Shown: in pieces, positions 31,273 to 44,112 of the stretch
How positions within the stretch are numbered: the stretch's first letter is position 1
Layout of the letters: the number at the start of each line of letters is the position of its first letter
Source: Thinopyrum elongatum
Lineage: Eukaryota > Streptophyta > Magnoliopsida > Poales > Poaceae
Length of the DNA: 64,000 bases
Reading direction: 5' to 3'
NCBI GenBank assembly: GCA_011799875.1
Contig: CM022302.1
Span: forward strand, 301,641,048-301,705,047
The notes under the pieces: generated by a model
What the model was told of the DNA's origin: nothing
The model's input: the letters and a program-made list of their open reading frames with translations, nothing else
Databases searched by the model: none
Translations under genes and position numbers: made by a program

Positions 31273-34200
31273 GATGGATAGGCCAACTACTTCTACCAAC
31301 CCACTCTTCATCGAGCAAGAAGAGGAGCCCGACAACTACGTCACCAAGACTGAACTATTCGGCATGCATAGAGCTTTGCACCAAGCAAATGAAGCATTGG
31401 GCGACCGCATCGACATGTGACAATCCGAAGAACGAACAAGAGACTACTTCGACACCTCAATGGCAACTCTCAAGGACGATATTCGTGCCATGATGGCCAC
31501 CCGCTCAACTACAATGTCCTCATCGTCAAGAAGGTGACACTCAAGCCGCCACTCTTTGCATACATCTTCGGATTCAAGTCACTCAAGACCTTGCTCACAT
31601 CATCGTCAAGACCATGAAGATCGCCAAGCTCCACAAAATCATTCCTTGGTAATGGTTTGCAAGGCCGCCTTCGAGAGCGCGAGCAACATCGTCGACAAGA
31701 ACAAGCTGCCATGGACCAAGAGCAAGCTCCAATACGCCAAGATCACCAAGTAAACCAAGATGGCAACGCTATTCGACAAGAGCAACAATGCCATAATGAA
31801 GAAGCCCTTGAAGCCCAACATGCTCTAAATGAAGCAACCCAAGCCGTTTGCGCACGCAACCGGGAACAAGAATAGGCCATCCTACGAGAGCGACAAGAAG
31901 AAGCCACATGCCTAGAGGAGCGCCAAGAAATGAGGAACCGTGCAAGAATCCCACATCCTCAACATCAAGCTAATCAAGCGGAGTGCATGCAACAAGCGGT
32001 CGAAGACCCTCAACCAAGGCAAGAGTGCCTCCACAATCGACCTGCATGCATTGAAGAACAACGCTACGACAAGCTCAAGTTCACCATGCCTAAGTTCTCC
32101 AGAAGCAATGATCCCGAAGACTACCTTTCATGGGCATTGAAGGTCGACAAGATCTTTCTCTTACACAACTATGAAGAAGAAAAGAAGATTGCCATGGCGT
32201 CTTTTGAGTTCCAAGAGTATGTCCTCATTTGATGGGAGCAAGTCATTGAGCGGGGAGAAGCAAACGGTGACCCCCCAATCACCACATGGAATCAAATGAT
32301 AGTTGTCATGCAAGCGCGCTTTGTACCCACATACTATAGATGCGACCTATTCAAGAAATTGCAACTACTCAATCAAGGCACCAAGTCCGTTGAAGAGTAT
32401 TACAAGGAAATGGAGATTGCCATGATCCGAGCCAATTTTACGGAAGATGAGGAGCAAACTATGCCACGATTCTTAAATGGACTCAACCATCCTATCAAGA
32501 AGATTGCGAATTTCCAACCGTACTCGAACCTCCTTGAGCTAGTGCACCAAGCTAACAAGGAGGAGCGACAAGTGCAAGACAACTACAAGTACACCAAGTA
32601 CGCTTCTAAGACCTACAGTTCATACAATCAAGATTCAACTACTATGACGCCTTCTACCTCTACGAAACCTACACCAAGCAACGGCGAGAAGTCAAGTTAC
32701 AAGAAAACTTCGACATCTTCATGTCGTCCTCCTACTACAAGCAACTTCTAGCCGAGAGCTTCATCATCAACTACTCCAATGGATGAGACTGTCAAGACAA
32801 GTTCCATCAAATGCTTCACATGTCAAGGCCGAGGCCACAAGACATTTGAGTGCCCCACTCGCCGCACCATGATCGCCAACGATGACGACACCTATGACTC
32901 CATGAGTGAGGAAGAAATGGAAGCACTTGAGCACGTGGCCATGCATCGGCGAGTGAATGAAGATGAAGACGATCAAGTCTTTTGTGACAATGATGCGAGC
33001 CCTGCTCTAGTTGTCTCCAAGGCCTTGAGACTTCAACACCAATAAGATGAAGACCAACGTTGCCACATCTTCCACACCAAAGCGGGCATCAATGGACGTT
33101 CCGTGAAGGTCATCATTGACGGAGGAAGTTGCCACAATTTGGCAAGTGAGGAGCTATGTTCCAAGCTATAATTGGTCAAGATGAAGCATCCTCGTCCCTA
33201 CAAGGTCCAATGGCTTAGCGACTCCGGCACCATTCAAGTGGAGCACACCGTTCAAGTCTCCTTCAAGATTGGCGCATACGAAGACACATTGGAGTGTGAT
33301 GTGGTTCCCTTGTCGGTTTGCTACCTCCTATTTGGACGACCTTGGCAATTCGACCACGGCGTCATCCACAACGGGCGTATCAATCACTATAGTTTCAAGA
33401 TGAAAGGAAAGGACTATGTTCTATGAACCATGTCGCCAAGTCAAGTGATCACCGACAAGCAAGTATCCACCCATCATGGAGAGAATAGTGAGAGAGTGAG
33501 CCACCCAAAAGAGAGTGAGCACCACAAGCCCAAAATGAGTGCCTCCACGATGAGCGACAAGAAAAACTTAGTGCTTTTAGCTACCAAAAGAGACATGAGA
33601 GAAGTGTGTGAGAACCCATCTAGTGTCATACACTATGTCCTAATATACAAGGATGAAGCGGCACGGACTAACACCTCTCATCATCTACCTTTAGTGTTGT
33701 CCCGTTTATTGCAGGAATTCAAGGACGTATTCCCCAGTGAGCTACCTCCGGGTCTACATCCACTAGGAGGCATCGAACACCGCATCGACCTCATCCCTGG
33801 CACAGCTTTACCGAAAAAGGCATCGCACCGCGTCAAACCCAAAGAAACCAAGGAAATACAAAGGCAAGTACAACACCTCATTGACAATGGACATGTACGT
33901 GAGAGCCTAAGCCCTTGTGTCGTTCCAGTTATTCTTGTGCCTAAGAAAGATGGTAGTTTTCGCCTATGTTTTGATTGTCGTACCATAAATGCTATCACCG
34001 TTCGCTATAGGCATCCCATTCCATGCCTTGACGATATGCTAGATGAGCTTAGCAGAGCCACAATTTTCTCTAAAATTGATCTTAAAAGTGGCTATTACCA
34101 AATCCGCGTTCAAGAAGGTGATGAATGGAAAACCGCTTTCAAAACCAAGTTTGGCTTGTATGAGTGGTTGGTCATGCCTATGGGCTTATCTAAAAAACCT

Positions 34201-36417
34201 AGCACGTTTATGCGTGTGATGCACTACGTTCTTCGCAAATACATTGGCATATTTATTGTGGTCTACTTTGATGATATACTTGTGTTTAGCGAATCTCTTG
34301 AAGATCATGTCACGCATCTTAGAACCGTTTTACAAACTCTTCGAAATGAGCGACTTTATGCTAATATGGAGAAATGCACATTTGGTGTTGACAAGCTTGT
34401 TTTCTTGGGTTTTGTCATGTCTTCTAAGGGTGTTCATGTAGATGAAGCTAAAATTGATGCTATTAAATCTTGGCCACAACCAACCAACTTGCAAGAAGTG
34501 CGTAGCCCCCTTGGCTTAGCCGGTTTCTATCGTAGATTCGTTAAGGACTTTAGCACAATTGCATCACCATTGCACGCATTGAGTAAAAAGAATGCATCAT
34601 TTGTTTGGGGACCATCCCAAGATACCGCATTCCATGAGCTTAAGAATTTGCTTACACATGCTCCATTGCTTGGATTGCCCAATTTTGATAGAACTTTCGA
34701 AGTGCATTGTGACGCTAGTGGTAATGGCATAGGAGGTGTGTTAATGCAAGAGATGTGCCCTATCGCTTACTTTAGCGAGAAACTTTCCGGAGCGCAACTT
34801 AATTATACCATTTATGACAAAGAGTTATATGCTCTAGTGAGAGTCTGGCATGTGTGGGAGCATTATCTTCGTCCTCGTGAATTTGTCATCCATACGGATC
34901 ATGAGACGCTTAAATACCGTAAAGGTCAAACAAAATTGGATAAGTCACATGCCAAATGGAGTAAGTTCATTGATTCATTTCCTTATGTTATCAAGTATAT
35001 CAAAGGTAAGGAAAATGTTGTGGCGGGTGCTCTTTACTGGAAATGCATGCTTGTAACTCAACTTGAATTGAATGTCATAGGATTTGAGCACATCAAAGAC
35101 TTGTGTGTGCATGATGTTTCATTTGCCATTCCTTATGCAAAATGTCTAACGCATCACACTTGGGAGCAATATTATATCAAGGATTATTATCTGATGAGAG
35201 CTAACAAGCTTTGTATACCCGAGTCTTCTCATCGTTTGTTACTTTTGCAAGAGGCTCACGGTGGAGGACTAATGGGACACTTTGGACATGGCAAAGACAT
35301 TCGCTACGCTCTTCAAGAACTACTTTTGGCCCAAGATGTTTTGTGACGTCTCACACTACAGCAACCGATGCTCTACATGTCGCAAAGCTAAGTCAAAAGG
35401 TCAATCACATGGTCTCTATATGCCACTTCATATTCCATATCACCCATGGGAAGATATTAGTATGGACTTTGTGCTTGGTTTGCCTAGAACTCAAAATGAT
35501 AAAGATTCGGTATTTATTGTTGTGGACCGTTTCTCTACGATGGCACACTTTAGTCCATGTAACAAGATAGACGATGCCTCACATGTTGCAAATCTCTTTT
35601 GTAGGGAAATCTTGCGTCTACACGGACTGCCCAAGACTATCGTGTCGGACCGTGACGTCGAGTGCCTTAGCTACTTTTGGAAGAGCCTATGCGCCAAGCT
35701 CCGGATCAAGCTACTCTTCTCATCTGCATACCATCCGCAAACTAAGGCCAAATGGAGGTCACCAACCAGACGCTATCCACTCTCCTCCGCGTGTTGATCA
35801 AGAAGAACATCAAGGAGTGGGAGGAATGTTCACCCATCGCTGAGTACGCCTACAATGGCTCAAGATATTCGACTACCGACAAGTCCCCCTTCGAGGTTGT
35901 CTACGGTTTCAATCGGTTGCCCCCATTGGACATTCTACCGCTACCTCTACAAGAGCGCATCTACATGGACGCGAGTGCACGAGCGAGCTATCTCAAGAAA
36001 GTGCATGAAGATACAAGACAAGCAATCGAGCGCCAAGTACACCGCCTCGCGACCAAGCTCAACATCAACAAGCAACCCATGATATTCAACATTGGAGATC
36101 TTGTGTGGCTACACCTTCGCAAGGAATGCTTCCCGAATGAACGCAAGTCGAAGCTACTACCTCGAGCCGACGGACCCTTCAAGGTGATTGCATGCTACGG
36201 CAACAATCCATACAAGATCGACATACCACGCGACAAGTACAACGTCAGCGACATCTTCAATGTCCAGGATCTCTCTCCCTACCATGGTGATGAGGTTTTT
36301 GATCCGAGGTCTTATCTTTCCTGGGGGGGGGGAGATGATGCGGAGCATCCTACGGTCATCCCCATGGACCTACCTTTGTCTCCCACAACACCACGTGGAC
36401 CAATGACTAGGGCTTGA
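31273..36417 (+). pseudogene. gag-pol: gag-pol of a chromovirus-type gypsy element, disabled
   Basis: ATG at 31273 opens a gag frame (MMDRPTTSTNPLFIEQEEE) that soon stops (TGA near 31418). Gag continues in pieces: YDKLKFTMPKFSRSNDPEDY (32060-32120), and zinc knuckle CFTCQGRGHKTFEC (about 32814-32855). The protease region has VIIDGGSCHNLA (33110). Pol is open from 33430 to 35346. RT has [11 protein letters not shown] (34258) and RNase H has [11 protein letters not shown] (34705). Integrase moves to other frames at about 35300 and 35745. It keeps SMDFVLGLP and IVSDRDVE, and the catalytic glutamate falls at the second shift ([12 protein letters not shown]). A GPY/F-like segment and GPMTRA end the protein. 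No classical chromodomain is visible, so I place it near the CRM/Reina groups without certainty. Confidence 0.85.
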
Positions 36418-36599
36418 GCAAGGGCTATCGAAGCTAAGGTGAACTCACTCCTCTTTGAAATAACACACTCCACTTGTGAGACATGGCTACTACCTCAAGC
36501 GGATACCTTGTGTATGATCAGGAACTTAGAAGAAATCATGGAGCAACTACATCCAACAGGCAAGATAGCGAGGACACCAAGTGCGAGGACCAAGAGGAA

Positions 36600-36930
36600 G
36601 AGGTGACAGAAAACTACAGCCACCGGACGACCAATCCCATTCGAACGTCCGACGCCGGTAGACTCGACCAGCCAGGAGGGCCAGCTGAAAAATGCTACAG
36701 TGACCGGATGACTGACACACTCCAGCAATCGGACATCTGACCATCTCCGGATATCTAACACCACCAGTCGAGAAAGAAAACTCCAGAAGTCCGAAGTCCA
36801 CTGGACGACCGACAGCCTCCGGAAATCCGGCGCCACCATCACAGAATTAAAACACCGGAAGTCCGAACATTACCGGTCGTCCGGACCCTCGCGAGCCACC
36901 GGACAACCAGTAACGTTCGGACGTCCGACG
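36600..36930. repeat. Degenerate CCGGACGTCCGA repeats in the chromovirus LTR
   Basis: Variants of the palindrome TCGGACGTCCGA / CCGGACGACCG recur about ten times (for example near 36615, 36642, 36690, 36725, 36750, 36790, 36805, 36855, 36875, 36895, 36915). They end shortly before the TATA box. Confidence 0.7.
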
Positions 36931-36987
36931 CCTGTCTACACACAGTGTTTCGGGCCGAGGACCATGTACCCCTTCGTCCCTCTAGAC

Positions 36988-36995
36988 TATATATA
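36988..36995 (+). promoter_or_regulatory. TATA box of the chromovirus LTR
   Basis: GACTATATATACTCC lies just downstream of the palindromic repeats. The spacing mirrors that in the copia LTR. Confidence 0.55.
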
Positions 36996-37377
36996 CTCCT
37001 TCTTCCCCAACATTTTAGGGTTAGCAATGTGATAGCTCATTGAGATAGAGCTTTGTTCATCCACTTATCCCCTACTCCTTTGGAGACTGAGGCCTTCTTA
37101 AGGAGAAGATCCCACAAGTGAATTCAAGACCTCCTCACTAAGAAGATCCCCCTAGTGGATTCAAGACCTCTTTCCTCATGGATTGGGACAAACTAGCTAC
37201 CGTGTATCCTCCCTTGTTGACTTTGGATCTTGTATCTCCCCTTTGTGTATGTGGATTTAGCCCATGTGTGATCGGATCTCATTGATTAGAGTGCTTTACT
37301 CTTGTGTGTTCATTGTGTTCTCGGGAATACCCCTCCAAATCATGAAAGATCAACCAATAGGGTTCCACCCTACATCA

Positions 37378-37666
37378 CCTTTTTCTGTAAAAGCAGGCCC
37401 ATGGCTACCTTTACAAAGGTCGACACCTTGCACAAACACACGCGTAGCTGCACTTCCCGCGCGACTTTGCCGAAATTGCACTCCCTTGTACTCGTGCTCA
37501 TACATTCAATACACCAAAGCAGGAGTAGGGTTTTACGCTTCACAGCGGCCTGAACCTGGGTAAACTTTGTGTGTTCTTGCTAGTCCTGCTCTTTGTGCTC
37601 GCCGATCTCCCCAGTCAAACCGCAAAGGGGCCTTTGCCGGTCCCATAGATCATCGTACGCACGACA
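37378..37666 (+). repeat. Tat-type LTR 3' fragment
   Basis: It resembles the downstream part of Tat LTRs, with AGGAGTAGGGTTTTACG, GGCCTGAACCTGGGTAAA and GGTCCCATAGATCATCGTAC, and ends ACGACA. It is related to 15769-16060 (reverse strand) and more distantly to 30120-30361. It is cut at its left end by the chromovirus LTR. Confidence 0.65.
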
Positions 37667-38875
37667 ACAATAATTTCGTCCTCTAGGTTCTTTTGTTTGC
37701 TGGAACTTTGATTGTCACATGAAGGAGATTATGCCAAATAAGTGATCATGCATAGGTTTTTGTTGTGGCTTAATGTTTGGGAACTATACCTTTAGCAATA
37801 ATGTCTCTTTTGAGATCTTTTGATTAGTCCCTTTATTTACCACGTACACACCCATTGAAGAGAAAGCCGAATAATATTCGTTTGTAGTGTTGCCACCGTG
37901 TACTGTAACAAACTCATAGCCGAAATCAGAGTTGTCGCTCTTGGTGGATCGTTCATTAGCTAGCGGAGTCCTCAACATAACATCAAGAAGGGCGACGAAG
38001 CCACATTTACACATGTAAATGCGTATATAGTAGCAAAGTCCATGGCACCAGCCGGAGGCTGTAACACCATGTTGAGATATACAACACAGATTTTTGGCAT
38101 AATCTCACCCATCTTTCAAGTAAGTTCCTTTAGACAATTTAATCCACAAGTGCTATCAGGTCTATGAAAATTAACAACATGGGGTTGAGCATGTTAAACA
38201 TCACTTCCACTACAATTTCTCAACTCCCAAGTCTTAAAAGACTTTCTCTTGTGCAAAGTTACACTTGGTTGATTTCATTTCTTTTAAAAACTGTCCCATG
38301 ACAAGTCTTAGTTGTCTAAACTAAAGAAAACAAAGGCTCAAAATTATTTCAGCTACTAGAGCAAAACCTTTGAATCAACTATCAAGACTCACTCCCATTT
38401 ACACATATCATGCATACAACTACTACATCTACTCTAAGTATCCAAGTGCAAAAGACAGGGAGTCGTAGGACATACCTTCACGGTTGCAAATTTACACACT
38501 TCTCTCCTTACTCTTGCATTCCTCGTTGTCCTGGCATAGATCAACTCTGAATAACAAAATGTAAATGCACTCCAAGGGGCTAAATAAAAACAAGAGCAAA
38601 GGAAAGCCTATTCTATTTGTTTTGGCTTTTTGGTTTATGAAAACTAACTTGGAACCGAAAAATTGCAAAGGCAAAAGAAAATAAAAGCAAAGTGTTGGAA
38701 CAAACCAACACGAGTGTTTTGAAGCTCCTCGAGCTTAAGTACAACCTCATTACAATTTTTCAAATACTGCCACATCTTGATATAGAAGTGGTGATAACCT
38801 CCCCCAAGCTTAGGCTCTTGCCAGCCCAAACCAGCGGGATTATTGTGGTGGTTGGTCAGGAGCCCACTCTTGGCT
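37667..38875 (-). other. AT-rich interior of the Athila-group element
   Basis: There is no clear ORF. CCCCCAAGCTTAGGCTC near 38800 is a sequence I associate with the polypurine/3' region of wheat Athila-group elements. The left boundary of the element could not be placed. Confidence 0.4.
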
Positions 38876-40042
38876 CTAGTTGGAGAAGTTCATGTTCATG
38901 TAGGCGGGCGTGCTTCTCAGGGATGATGCGAGGTTGCTCATATCATCAACAGAGCCTTGAAGGTTTTTTAGGTCCACGTAGGTGGTGTAGTATTGTTGGG
39001 GCTGCTCCTCCTCTTCGTCGGTGGCGAGTTCTTCTTCATCTACTTGTTCAGGTTCTGGCCCTTCTTGGTCAAAAGTTACATCTCCTTCTTGTGCAACATA
39101 ATGCAACTGTCCATTCTCAATGGAGAAAAATAGTTAGGCATACGTGTGGGTAACAGTTACGCCACTCCAGGAATTTTGATACAATGATGGCCATTACGAA
39201 CTACTACCATAGCAGCGCTAGTAAGAACAGGAATGTTAACAAGGGTGTTACCGACAATGGGGCAGATATGACTGTAGTCAAGGCCAAGGGATTTGGCCAA
39301 CATAGTGATCACTCCTCCACACACGATATCTCCTTGTGCATGATTTGCTTGATGCGCGAGGTGTAGCAAAAGTATTGCCACTAGGTTGGGAAAATAACCG
39401 ACGTCCAAGCTTGCTGCTTTCCCAAGAACTAGCATGTTCTCATCATTCACCTTAGAAACTTCTCCTTGTGCCTACAACAAGTTAGTGATAACATAGTAGA
39501 AATAATGTATAGCAAGACTTTCAATACAACTGGCTCTTTGCTTAGAGCCACGATGCCTCATCTGAATAAAGGATTGCCTTGGGTTCGAGTCAGTGAAATC
39601 ATAAACATATCTAATATCAGCATCATTGTTGGGGAAGCCAAAGTGGTTACACCACTCAATAAAAGTGATGTTAAAGTCTTGGTCAAGGAGACGGAAAGTG
39701 ATTCTCCCCTCGTCATATGCATTTGGCACTAACCCAACATTGTGTGAGAGAGTACTAAGAAACTCAAGCATCAATCGTTCATAAGTCTCACATCCCTGAT
39801 AAACAAAAATGGTGCAACCCGGCATTATGACAAAGCAAATTAAAATCATGAGTGATACCTAGCTTGGAGAGAGTATTCACATAAGCCCATTTGGTTGCTT
39901 TGATCTTCCTTGTAGTGAGATTCTGGAACTTCTTCCTTACTCCACGGTCGGTGAAGACGATCCCCTGAGCGAAAACTTGTTGTGGTTGTGCTGTGGATGA
40001 ACTTGAATCACCGCGTACACGAGAAGACCTCCATGTAAACAT
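38876..40042 (-). pseudogene. Athila-group ORF1-like protein, broken
   Basis: Minus-strand frames, in order: 40042-39788 (GIVFTDRGVRKKFQNL, KLGITHDFNLLCHNAGL), 39849-39472 (YERLMLEFLSTLSHNVG, EGRITFRLLDQDFNITF, WCNHFGFPN), 39450-39157 and 39106-38876 (acidic, EEELATDEEEEQPQQYY). The LEFLSTL...ITFRL...D..I....FGFP pattern is that of the Athila ORF-1 family (a Pfam family of Athila-type gypsy elements). Frameshifts separate the pieces. Its leader continues across the insertion of element 2 at 53868 onward. Confidence 0.7.
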
Positions 40043-40207
40043 CTAAAAAACAATTTTTCAGTCCAACATAATGAAACAATAATGATCCTACGGTACTCAC
40101 AACATCATACTCCTCTAGAAACATTAACAAATCCATGCCAAACTCAAGTTTGAATAAAAAATATGCATCTCCTACTCGTGGCAATGTTAGGCATGTAGAA
40201 CAGGGGT

Positions 40208-43200
40208 TGTAACACCCCATGTCATTAGCCACAGTGATCACCTTTTCATAATGACATGTTAGCAAGTTTAACAGTGCCAAATCATCATTTGCATCATATT
40301 GCATTTCAACTCCTAACTCAAAATTCAAATTAAATTAAAGTGGAAAATAAAAGTTGTTCAAACATAGAAACTAAAATGTTCATTAGGTAACAAATATTCC
40401 AGAGACCATTCTAAAATTGTAACCAACATTTAATAAATTAATTAGGTGACTCTAACAGTGCCAAAACAGCAATATTTAATCCCATTTAGTTTTATAAAAT
40501 TGCAAATGAAATGGTATGACCTCAAAACCATTTTATGGCATTAGTAGATGTTGCACTGGAGTTCTGTGACTAGTTCACCTATTTTACAAAACTAAATATG
40601 AGGCCACACAATTTTGCAAAAACAGAAAAGGCAAAACAAAAATAGAAATAAAAAGAAAAAGATTCCCTGGCCTACTGGGCCAAACGGCCCAGTCGGGCAG
40701 CCCAACTGGCCCAACCGGCCCACCCCACTCCCCTTTATCCCCTGGGCGACCGAACCCTAGCCCCAATGACACCCCATTCCCCCCCACTCGCTCTCTCCTC
40801 CCCCCCCGATCCAGATTTGGATCGGGGCACTCGACGCCGCCGCCCCGCCATCGTCGCCGTCGCCTGGACCTCGCCGGAGCCACCACGCCGGCCTGCCTCC
40901 TCGCCTCCTCATCCCTCTCCGCGCCGGAACGCCGTCCCCGCCCTCCTCCTCGACCCCACTGCCTCCCCCTACAGCTCGCGGTGAGCTACCGCGCCGGTCG
41001 CGCTCCTCATCTCCCCTCTCCCCCTGTCGGACGCCGTCCGCCGCACCCTGGCCGCGCCTCCGCCCACTGCCGCACGCCCGCCCGCTTCCCTCGTGCGCGC
41101 TCGCCATGCTCGGGCCTCGCCCCCACGCGCGTGTGGCCGCTGCCGCCCGCTTGGCCTCCTCCCGCTGCTGCTTTGCCCTGCTGCGCCGCTGCCTCTGCTT
41201 CTGTTGTCGCCGCAGCCACCAACCGCGCCCCCGCTCGCCTCTGTTGCTGCCCGCCCCCGCGGCCATGTCGCCCGCTGCCGCTGAGCCCAGCTCGCCGCCT
41301 GCACCCGCGCGTCGCTCGCCCTTACCTCGCCGCTCCCCGCGCCGGCGCGTGCTGTGCACGCGCACGCGCGCGTTGACACCCGCAGTGGCCCAGTGCCACT
41401 GCCAGGTGGGGCCTGACGCCCCTGGGCCACTGACCAGAGGGGCCCACGCCCTTAAAACGTAAAAAATAAATAAAAGTAAATGAAAATAAAATTAGTAAAA
41501 ATAATTATTAATTAATTAATTAATTAATTAATGAAATAATTAAGTTAATTAACTCTGATTAAGTTAATCTAATTAATTAGTTAGTTTAATTAAACTGTAA
41601 TTAGATTAACTAAACCCTAATTAGACTAAACACACACTGACAGGTGGGACCCACATGTCAGTTTGACTAGGTCAACTGCCCTGTTGACTGCTGATGTCAT
41701 GCTGATGTCATGATGACGTCAGCCTACACTATTCTGGATAATGTTGATTTAAAATAATTAAATAAATTTAGAAAATGAATAAAACTTTAGAAAATCATAT
41801 AAAATAAACCGTAACTCCGATAAAAACAATTTATATATGAAAGTTGCTCAGAATTTTCGATACAAACCCGAATACGCCATCCGTATTCCTGTCAGATGCC
41901 CCTAGCTAGATGAACATGGAACTTTTAGACCGATTTCGATAAATGAATAGTGCCCAACTTTAATTAAATAAGTCCGGATAAATTCCTAAATTAACTAACT
42001 CATTTAGTTAGGCAGTAGAACACCCCGGCATATCATTTAGGCATGTCATACATATTGTTTGCATTATTGCCGTGAATTTATTGTTTCTCTCCCCTTCCTT
42101 CTCTCTCGATATACGCCGAGACCGACGACGTTGCAGCCGGGTACGACTACGCTCCAGACGAGCAGCCCGTTGACGATCCCTCTCTCTTGCCAGAGCAACC
42201 AGGCAAGCCCCCCCTTGAGCATACATATATCGCCCATTCCATTTCTCCTGCTTGCATTAGATTTTGCTACTGTTTAATGTTTGCTCCTATTCTGATGCAT
42301 AGCCTATTTTTGTAACCTGTTTGTTGTTACCTTACCTGCCTATGTTAAACTGTTTAGTATAGGTTGGTAGTGGACCATCAGTGACCCCCACCACCTTACC
42401 CCTGTTGCCCCTGCTTGATCATCAACTACTCGATCAGTGTGATCGTCGACCAAAGACCGACACATCACTTCACCCCCCCTAAGTTGTACGACTCTGCATA
42501 GTTATCATCGAGTGCCGAGGGTGATACCTCGTAACGCACTCCTGATGAACACTCTGCAGTGTAGCTGTTCGGTCATGGTCATCGAGGGTGATTCCTCCTT
42601 CTCCACTTCCGATACGACTCTGTCATGCAACCCCTCAGTGTGAACCTCGAGGGTGATACCTCATACGTTCACCCTGATGATTTCGTCGAGTGGAATCCGC
42701 CGAGGGTGATTCCTCGGGTTTCCCCCTTGATGTTATGACCACACGGTTACTTTGACCTTTGTTACAGGCGGGTCGACCCTGATGGGTACCCGCAGGGGAT
42801 CTATGATGTCGGGTGTGCCGGAAGGGCATTCGAGTGTGATATTGTGGCGAAGCTTCAGAAACTCTGATTGTCTCCGCGTGTTACTAAATCAGCATATTGG
42901 ATTTGGGTATTTGATCTGAGTGGGTCGACGTGCCCTATACGCACTACCACCACGCGGGATTATGGTTTATGGGGCCCTCTACGTCGTACGTTTCTCCCGA
43001 AAGCTCCTCAGACGTCACGGTTCACCGTGCGGGCTGATTGTCGGGATTGGGCTGGATACTTCACTGACGAGTTCAGTGTCGCGCCTGCACCCCGGCCAGT
43101 CTCGCAATGCGCAGGGTACCCAGGGCGATGGCCTAGGACCTCTGGGTGCATAGGTTAGTCCGGCGTGCTGACCTCTCTGCTGAGCCTAGGTAGGGCGTTG

Positions 43201-44097
43201 CATCGTGTTGATCTACCGAGGCCGGGCATTAGCCAGCAAGTGTGTCCGGCCAGAGTTGATAGAGCGTGTTGGGTAACAGTAGTGCACCCCTGCAGGGATG
43301 AATGATCTATTGATAGCCGGTCCTACGGTAAAGGACGCTCAATTTGTATATCCCGATCTACTACTTGAACTGGATACTTGTTACTCAATTGAAGCTTCGG
43401 GATCGCTTTCTCACTGGGGGTCGAGGAAGGATCTCTAGGCTTGCTTCAACATGTTTGCTTAATAAAATGCTATTGTGCTCTCTTCTATTGCTGCAAGATG
43501 GTGGTTTCGTGAAGATGTTTGAAGATGCTAGTCTTCGATAGGACTAGGCCTTCTCTCTATTCTGGCATTTCTGCAGCCCAGTCCACATATACAGCCTTTC
43601 TCCATTGATAATGTTGCATATGTAGTGTAGATCCTTGCTTGCTGAGTACTTCGGATGAGTACTCATGGTTGCTTTGTTACTTCTTTTTCCCCATATTCTC
43701 CTACTTGATGTTACACCAGACGATGGAGCCCCGGAGCCAGATGCCACCTCAGGAGCTTACTACCAGGAGGGTCCAGACGGCACATACTACTGGACCGAGC
43801 CAGCCGACCAGGAGTAGGATCGGAGGCTCCCAGGCAGGAGGCCTACGCCTTTCGATCTAGAGTCGTTGTTTGTGCTAGCCTTCTTAAGGCAAAACTTGTC
43901 TAACTATGTCTGTACTCAGATAATATTTGTATGACTGACTTATGTATTCAGATCTTCGTGATCCCTGGTCTGTAATATTGTGGATCTCCATTTTATTTGT
44001 GTTAGAGTTGTGTTGTGGTATCTTCCCGTGAGTCCTTATGCTTGATCGTGCATGTTTGCGTGTATGATTAGTGCACGATTGAGTCGGGGGTGTCACA
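40208..44097 (+). repeat. 5' LTR of element 2 (3890 bp)
   Basis: It runs from TGTAACACCCC to GGGTGTCACA. It has the same internal plan as the LTR of element 1: GC-rich island (about 40675-41450) with GTGAGC donor at 40981, single AT repeat, TGATGACGTCAGC near 41712, hairpin repeats (42513-42720), an open frame at 42868-43158, and a terminal exon-like segment (about 43722-43818). The acceptor before the acidic exon is GATAT here, where the other copies have GATAG. Confidence 0.96.
42868..43158 (+). CDS. Open frame of 96 codons inside the LTR
   Basis: This frame (MSPRVTKSAYWIWVFD..., with RFTVRADCRDWAGYF) is open in both LTRs of element 2 (also 52638-52928) and in shortened form in element 1 (9068-9295), always ending GCIG. 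I recognise no domain. Shared descent of the LTRs could by itself explain most of the conservation, so coding status is uncertain. Confidence 0.35.
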   Translation: MSPRVTKSAYWIWVFDLSGSTCPIRTTTTRDYGLWGPLRRTFLPKAPQTSRFTVRADCRDWAGYFTDEFSVAPAPRPVSQCAGYPGRWPRTSGCIG

Positions 44098-44100
44098 AGT

Positions 44101-44112
44101 TGGTATCAGAGC
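44101..44112 (+). promoter_or_regulatory. Primer-binding site of element 2
   Basis: TGGTATCAGAGC starts four bases after the LTR end, complementary to initiator methionine tRNA. The leader from 44113 to 44493 ends CCTCTGTTTCAG directly before an ATG. Confidence 0.93.

Larger units (their letters stand above)
36475..37377 (+). repeat. Probable 3' LTR of the chromovirus-type element
   Basis: It starts near TGTGAGACATGGCTAC, 58 bases after the pol stop, and seems to end near CCCTACATCA. It has an upstream array of TCGGACGTCCGA-type repeats (36600-36930), a TATATATA box (36988-36995) and a transcribed-leader-like part. With no second LTR to compare, both limits are estimates. Confidence 0.55.

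Noticed and set aside
40757..41462. Overlapping GC-rich ORFs in the element 2 5' LTR (and 50651-51220 in the 3' LTR)
   Set aside because: Same reason: composition-driven frames without domains. Only the splice-donor-like site is retained as an observation.
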